Shown here: piece after piece, positions 61,401 to 64,000 of the stretch
Layout: each line of letters opens with the position of its first letter
Numbering within the stretch: the stretch's first letter is position 1
Source: Anaerolineae bacterium
GTDB lineage: Bacteria; Chloroflexota; Anaerolineae; Promineifilales; Promineifilaceae
DNA: 64,000 nucleotides
Assembly: GCA_030425205.1 (NCBI GenBank)
Contig: JAUIAP010000005.1
Span: 186,001-250,000, forward strand
Reading direction: 5' to 3'
Made by a program: the position numbers and the translations under genes
The notes under the pieces: generated by a model
What the model saw: the letters and a program-made list of their open reading frames with translations, nothing else
Told to the model about the DNA's origin: nothing
Database searches by the model: none

Positions 61401-61731
61401 TCAGGCCCGTGTTTGTGTTGCACAAGTTGGCATGGCACAAGCCGCACTCGATCTCGATGATCCCACATTGGCGAGGCGAATAATTGACGAGATTCTGGAA
61501 AATGACCACTGGAAAACGGCCTACAATTCGCAGGAACGTGCATTTGGCATCTATAGCATTCTCGGCGCGCTTGGGGATGATCGCGCCCCGCAAATTTTGC
61601 AACATGCCTACGATTTTCTGCAAGATCAGGCCGACCGCATTTCTGACGATCTCTATCGGCACTCGTTTTTGCACAACGTTCCGTTGCATCGCGCAATCTT
61701 GGCAGAGTACGCTGGCATTGAGCGGCAGTAG
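58474..61731 (+). CDS. Second SARP/AfsR-type regulator with NB-ARC and TPR
   Basis: A 1085-residue paralogue of the regulator at 49090 with the same order of parts: winged helix (QLLNHLRVTVDDVPINKFRSDKARAMLAYVA, then AKTNLRSVLSNLRKIV), BTAD (YTGEFLRGFTLGDAVEFDDWASLTRESLHIAMMQTFDR), STAND ATPase from about 250 (FFGRSRERDHLTKLL, Walker A LTGQGGSGKTRLALEVA, Walker B LLLILDNLEHL, LPLGIELAAAQ) and TPR-type repeats from about 620. It differs in a longer repeat region. A TACAAT at 58442-58447 lies 26 bp before the ATG. Target genes are unknown; neighbours are a PBP and a deoxyribosyltransferase-like gene. Confidence 0.85.
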   Translation: MTSIYIQLLNHLRVTVDDVPINKFRSDKARAMLAYVAAQADQTHSRRTLATLLWPELPEKTAKTNLRSVLSNLRKIVPNGLIISRQSVTLSADVVVDVSVVRAAIAKGELAAAANGYTGEFLRGFTLGDAVEFDDWASLTRESLHIAMMQTFDRLLTQQCKAQQWAQVIPYARQQLQLEAWHEPAHRALLQALMAQGLVQEARAQYERCRAVMDEEFRSEPSLATQTLWHDLNQSDGEAVHLNHNLPQLLTPFFGRSRERDHLTKLLAKRDRRLITLTGQGGSGKTRLALEVAHAQRSNFAAGVWFVQLAGLISADAIIPAIADALDIQFVGERPLTEQLYARLHDKELLLILDNLEHLPAEVADIIAALLQATTRLIVLATTRIRLQLRIETLVPLAGLPVPTEDATDPDSFAAVELFADQMQRLNPFAQPDAAQMGKICALVAGLPLGIELAAAQTDRLSLDEIIDALQLSLANAAVMWRDVPERQRSLRAVFDSSWVLLTAAQQQALAQLSVFRGAFRFSAVRAIVDKVDKEMMRSLIQHSLVQVVDGRYLIHEIVREFSAEKAPPEIADQHSRYYLTIARDLMPQWDGMQFSAALERGRVNWDNLNAAWQHAIKIDAQTPATINAMRALFNFRGLYRQGATQFAAAATSTNDPRIRAWLLAAQAHFLVQRIDSERAMLLIDEALQIAKAHADLPLQLDLQITQQIIYSNQSRFADCIALAEPIIAAAQMINQSLIVAHAQFHAGYAKVRSGELIAGRDLLQAARDSCQRDGNVLYQIMAARHLGMAQLFLGELESAEKTLSAARELAIKRQDREREMFVYAVLGPVYLQMGDLSRAAEIFQEQIAFAQLTGREADIALNQANLSNTLMELGRYDEAFERINIALPIMERSGDRANVAVAQCVVGSVCFAQGEAETAAEWLMHACQVNAEVGAQHNEAGTRAALGDIYLALNRPKLARTQFHESHRIASEIGDQARVCVAQVGMAQAALDLDDPTLARRIIDEILENDHWKTAYNSQERAFGIYSILGALGDDRAPQILQHAYDFLQDQADRISDDLYRHSFLHNVPLHRAILAEYAGIERQ

Positions 61732-61739
61732 TTTGTCCG

Positions 61740-62252
61740 TTACGATGTGGCTTTTTGCGATTCGGCCGATAATAGCCTAATAACTGCCTGACAAGTCGTT
61801 TCCAACGTGTCACAAAGCGGTACATCTGGGCAATCCTGCGTGAAGCGACGACGAATATAACGCCCTCCTGTAAATGCACGATCGATCCCAACGACCAGAC
61901 GCGCCCCGTCGCGTTCGTGTTTGACTTTCCATTCTGCTAACTCAAAACGGGTTGTTTGCGCAAAGGCGCGTTCACAGAGATGTTCCACTTCGTTTGCCAA
62001 CCAAAATAGAATCGCACCTGTCTGTGCTGCTCGATTGAGATGGTGGGTCTCCCAATCAACTTGACTGTTGTACATTGCCTCTTTGAAGCCATTGCCGCGC
62101 GGAGAGGCAATAATGAGTTGGGGCGCATGTTCTGTAAAATAGGCAATCGCGGCCGATTGCCAGTCGTCCGCACCGAGTATCGGCCCTGCCAGAAAAACGA
62201 CGGGGGCGACACCGTCGGCGACAAAATCGGGTGGAAGATATAACTGTATCAT
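61740..62252 (-). CDS. Nucleoside 2-deoxyribosyltransferase-like protein
   Basis: A 170-residue protein starting at ATG 62252 (MIQLYLPPDFV). The pattern VVFLAGPILGADDWQSAAIAYF, then GAILFWLANEVEHLCERAFAQTTRFELAEW and LVVGIDRAFTGGRYIRRRF resembles the Nuc_deoxyrib_tr family: the GP-x-x-G-x-x-W start and an active-site Glu in the FELAEW segment. Related proteins bind nucleotide-like molecules and also occur in defence contexts. The gene is preceded by a very stable hairpin and lacks a clear ribosome binding site, and it overlaps no other gene; the SARP gene ends 8 bp away, convergent. Confidence 0.6.
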   Translation of the reverse strand: MIQLYLPPDFVADGVAPVVFLAGPILGADDWQSAAIAYFTEHAPQLIIASPRGNGFKEAMYNSQVDWETHHLNRAAQTGAILFWLANEVEHLCERAFAQTTRFELAEWKVKHERDGARLVVGIDRAFTGGRYIRRRFTQDCPDVPLCDTLETTCQAVIRLLSAESQKATS

Positions 62253-62259
62253 GTGGGGC

Positions 62260-62285
62260 GGGGACACGGCGCGTGCCGTGTCCCC
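62260..62285. repeat. GC-rich 11-bp hairpin before the 62252 start
   Basis: GGGGACACGGC (62260-62270) pairs perfectly with GCCGTGTCCCC (62275-62285) around GCGT. On the minus strand it lies 7 bp before ATG 62252 and 9 bp after the EF-G-like stop, so it could block read-through or access to the start. Confidence 0.75.
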
Positions 62286-62294
62286 AATTGTGTT

Positions 62295-64000
62295 CTACGC
62301 ATCCGCTTTCGCTGCGTTGATGATTTTGTCCTTCATGTGGTTCGGCACACGCCCATAGCGGGAGAACTCCATCCCGTAGACCCCACGCCCCTGCGTCATA
62401 GAGCGCAAATCGACGAGATAACGTTGCATCTCAGAAAGTGGCACTTCTGCCTTGATGACGGCGCGTGTTCCGATCTGCTCCATGCCCTGAACGGCGGCGC
62501 GGCGCGTGTTCATATCGCTCATAATGTCGCCCATATTTTCTGCGGGAACCGTGACGGTGACGTGATAGAGTGGCTCCAAAAGGGTCGGCTTTGCCGTTAG
62601 CATCGCCTTGCGGAACGACTCACGCCCCGCGATTTGAAACGCGATCTCTTTGGAATCGACGGGGTGCATTTTGCCATCATAGACAACCGCCTTTACGCCC
62701 GTTACGGGATAGCCCGCAATCGGGCCCTTCTCGACCGCCTGTAAACAACCTTTCTCCGTTGCAACGATAAAGGGACCTGAAATCGCACCGCCATAGACTT
62801 CCGAGCCAAACTCGAACGCATCGTCATCATCGATTGACTCAACCCGCAACATGACACGCCCATATTGTCCTGCGCCACCAGATTGCTTTTTGTGGGTATG
62901 TTCGGCCGAACTTTCCCCCATGATCGTCTCTCTGTAGGGAATCTTGGGTGTCGTCGTTTCCACATTGACGCCAAACTTTGACTGTAACTTCTTGACCGCC
63001 ATGCTCAAATGGACATCGCCCATTCCTGCCAAAATCGTCTCATGGGTGGCCATATCGTGACGCATCGTCAACGTTGAATCCTCTTCCATTAAGCGACTTA
63101 ATGCCTCGCTCAGCTTGCCAACATCCGCCTGTGTGACGGGATGAATTGCATAACTGAAAATCGGACTGGGTTGCCGAATCGCAATCACTTTGAGGGGGTG
63201 GTTGCGGTCGGTCAACGTGTGATTGGTGGCTGTGTCGCCTAGTTTGACGACGGCGCCGATATCGCCTGCATTCAGTTTAGGAACGTTGTGCAAATCTTTG
63301 CCAATCACCACGCCCAGCTGTCCAACGCGTACCTCTTGTTCTAGGTTTACATCCCAAACGCGACTATCTGATTCCAGCACACCGCCAAAGACGCGCACAT
63401 AGCTGGTCTTGCCATATTTATCTTCGCGGGTTTTGAAGACGAACGCGGCGAGCGGTGTGTCATTGCTGATCGCATATTCGACACGTTCGCCTGTGTGGTC
63501 ATACGGCTTGAAACCACCGCGTGTTCCCGGTGCGGGAAGGAGACGCTGCATGGTGCGGGCAAGCAGATCGGTGCCGACCCCACTTTCCGCTGCACAAAAC
63601 GTGATTGGGACGACGAGATTTTGCTCCATCGCACCTTGCAACCCACGAATGATATCATCGGCCGAAAGTGTATCTTCCTCAAAATACTTTTCCATTAGGT
63701 CGTCCGACCCTTCAGCGGCCGCCTCGATCAACTCCATGCGCGCCTCTTCGACCTCCTCGGCAAATCGCTCTGGAATCTCAGCACGTTCACCGCTTTCGCC
63801 CATAAACGCCACCTCATTGACCAGATCGATCACGCCCTTAAAAGTAGGGCCTTCCCCAATTGGGATTTGCAATCGGATCAGACGACGCTCATCGAGCAGA
63901 TGTTCACTGATCGAGTTCAGTACGCGCGTCACACGCGTGTTGTCCCGATCCATCTTGCTGACGACGAGCAGCGTCGGCATGTTGTTGCGTTTTGCCTCTT
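62295..64000 (-). CDS. EF-G-like translational GTPase, partial
   Basis: The gene runs off the right edge of the window; 568 codons are visible, starting within the G domain at AKRNNMPTLLVVSKMDRDNTRV. The G4 motif reads SKMD in place of NKMD. FVFKTREDKYGKTSYVRVFGGVLESDS marks domain II; HKKQSGGAGQYGRVMLRVES lies in domain IV, and the C-terminal domain ends with GVYGMEFSRYGRVPNHMKDKII. The QSGGAGQYG variant and absence of neighbours such as rpsL or tuf point to the EF-G-like paralogue (EF-G2 type) rather than canonical EF-G. Its role in translation or ribosome recycling in these bacteria is not settled. The G1-G3 motifs lie outside the window. Confidence 0.88.
   Translation of the reverse strand, partial: EAKRNNMPTLLVVSKMDRDNTRVTRVLNSISEHLLDERRLIRLQIPIGEGPTFKGVIDLVNEVAFMGESGERAEIPERFAEEVEEARMELIEAAAEGSDDLMEKYFEEDTLSADDIIRGLQGAMEQNLVVPITFCAAESGVGTDLLARTMQRLLPAPGTRGGFKPYDHTGERVEYAISNDTPLAAFVFKTREDKYGKTSYVRVFGGVLESDSRVWDVNLEQEVRVGQLGVVIGKDLHNVPKLNAGDIGAVVKLGDTATNHTLTDRNHPLKVIAIRQPSPIFSYAIHPVTQADVGKLSEALSRLMEEDSTLTMRHDMATHETILAGMGDVHLSMAVKKLQSKFGVNVETTTPKIPYRETIMGESSAEHTHKKQSGGAGQYGRVMLRVESIDDDDAFEFGSEVYGGAISGPFIVATEKGCLQAVEKGPIAGYPVTGVKAVVYDGKMHPVDSKEIAFQIAGRESFRKAMLTAKPTLLEPLYHVTVTVPAENMGDIMSDMNTRRAAVQGMEQIGTRAVIKAEVPLSEMQRYLVDLRSMTQGRGVYGMEFSRYGRVPNHMKDKIINAAKADA

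Larger units (their letters stand above)
107..63665. repeat. Dispersed palindrome TCGGCCGA, about 79 copies
   Basis: By hand count the exact octamer TCGGCCGA occurs about 79 times in 64 kb (first 107-114, last 63658-63665). All but two copies (17519, 39835) lie in genes. About 75 have A or T on both sides, giving WTCGGCCGAW. Single-base variants such as GCGGCCGA, ACGGCCGA, TCGGCCGC and TCGGCCGT were each noticed only about 4-6 times. In genes it encodes Ser-Ala-Asp/Glu, Phe/Ile-Gly-Arg or Arg-Pro, depending on frame, so the amino-acid sequence does not drive it. Confidence 0.9.

Overview
The window looks like a chromosomal segment of an uncultured or little-studied Chloroflexota bacterium, most likely Anaerolineae-like. 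This is inferred from the gene content: two very large SARP/AfsR-type regulators with NB-ARC and TPR regions, many secreted proteins with Pro/Thr-rich linkers, a DUF2723 membrane protein, an EF-G-like paralogue, a protein kinase fused to a formylglycine-generating-enzyme domain, and intergenic direct and inverted word repeats. No rRNA, tRNA, CRISPR array or insertion sequence was found.

Layout. 1-2.7 kb: a partial exported protein, then a redox group. The first redox gene has an in-frame TGA exactly where the first cysteine of a thioredoxin-type CxxC is expected, followed by an 8-bp hairpin at bacterial SECIS distance (candidate selenoprotein). It is followed by a thioredoxin-like lipoprotein and a CopC-domain protein. 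2.6-11.4 kb: envelope and polymer genes (DUF2723 protein, ArnT-like transferase, O-antigen ligase-like protein) and a membrane protein with two cupredoxin domains. 11.5-17.2 kb: a YceI protein under a promoter with two operator palindromes, a Fur-family/metal ABC operon, an MscS channel and a solute-binding lipoprotein. 18.4-22.9 kb: exosortase (XrtO-like, with an EpsI-like domain) and its PEP-CTERM-tailed integral membrane partner. 23-35.6 kb: glycosyltransferase, sigma factors, an anti-sigma-like protein, an ABC ATPase, CobA, a PLP enzyme, a LVIVD-type secreted protein, the kinase-FGE fusion and RNase PH. 35.7-48.9 kb: an Rpn-type nuclease, a haem-c protein and a co-directional block of large surface proteins. 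49-64 kb: two SARP-type regulators, a coiled-coil protein, a C25-like protein, a class A PBP, a deoxyribosyltransferase-like protein and an EF-G-like protein cut by the window end.

How the parts may work together. Several surface proteins end in a similar tail: a [P/A]-T-A-V-[N/T] motif, a hydrophobic helix and basic residues. With an exosortase in the same window, this suggests a dedicated sorting signal. A candidate selenoprotein, a thioredoxin-like protein, a CopC domain and cupredoxins lie close together, which suggests extracytoplasmic thiol and copper redox work.

Genome-wide style. The palindrome TCGGCCGA occurs about 79 times by hand count (about one per 0.8 kb, almost always inside genes and nearly always flanked by A/T on both sides). 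Its one-base variants occur only about five times each. It behaves like the cyanobacterial HIP1 element but with a different sequence. Intergenic spaces carry many hairpins with varied stems and related loops, and several genes have a -10 box only 6-8 bp before the start codon, suggesting leaderless mRNAs.
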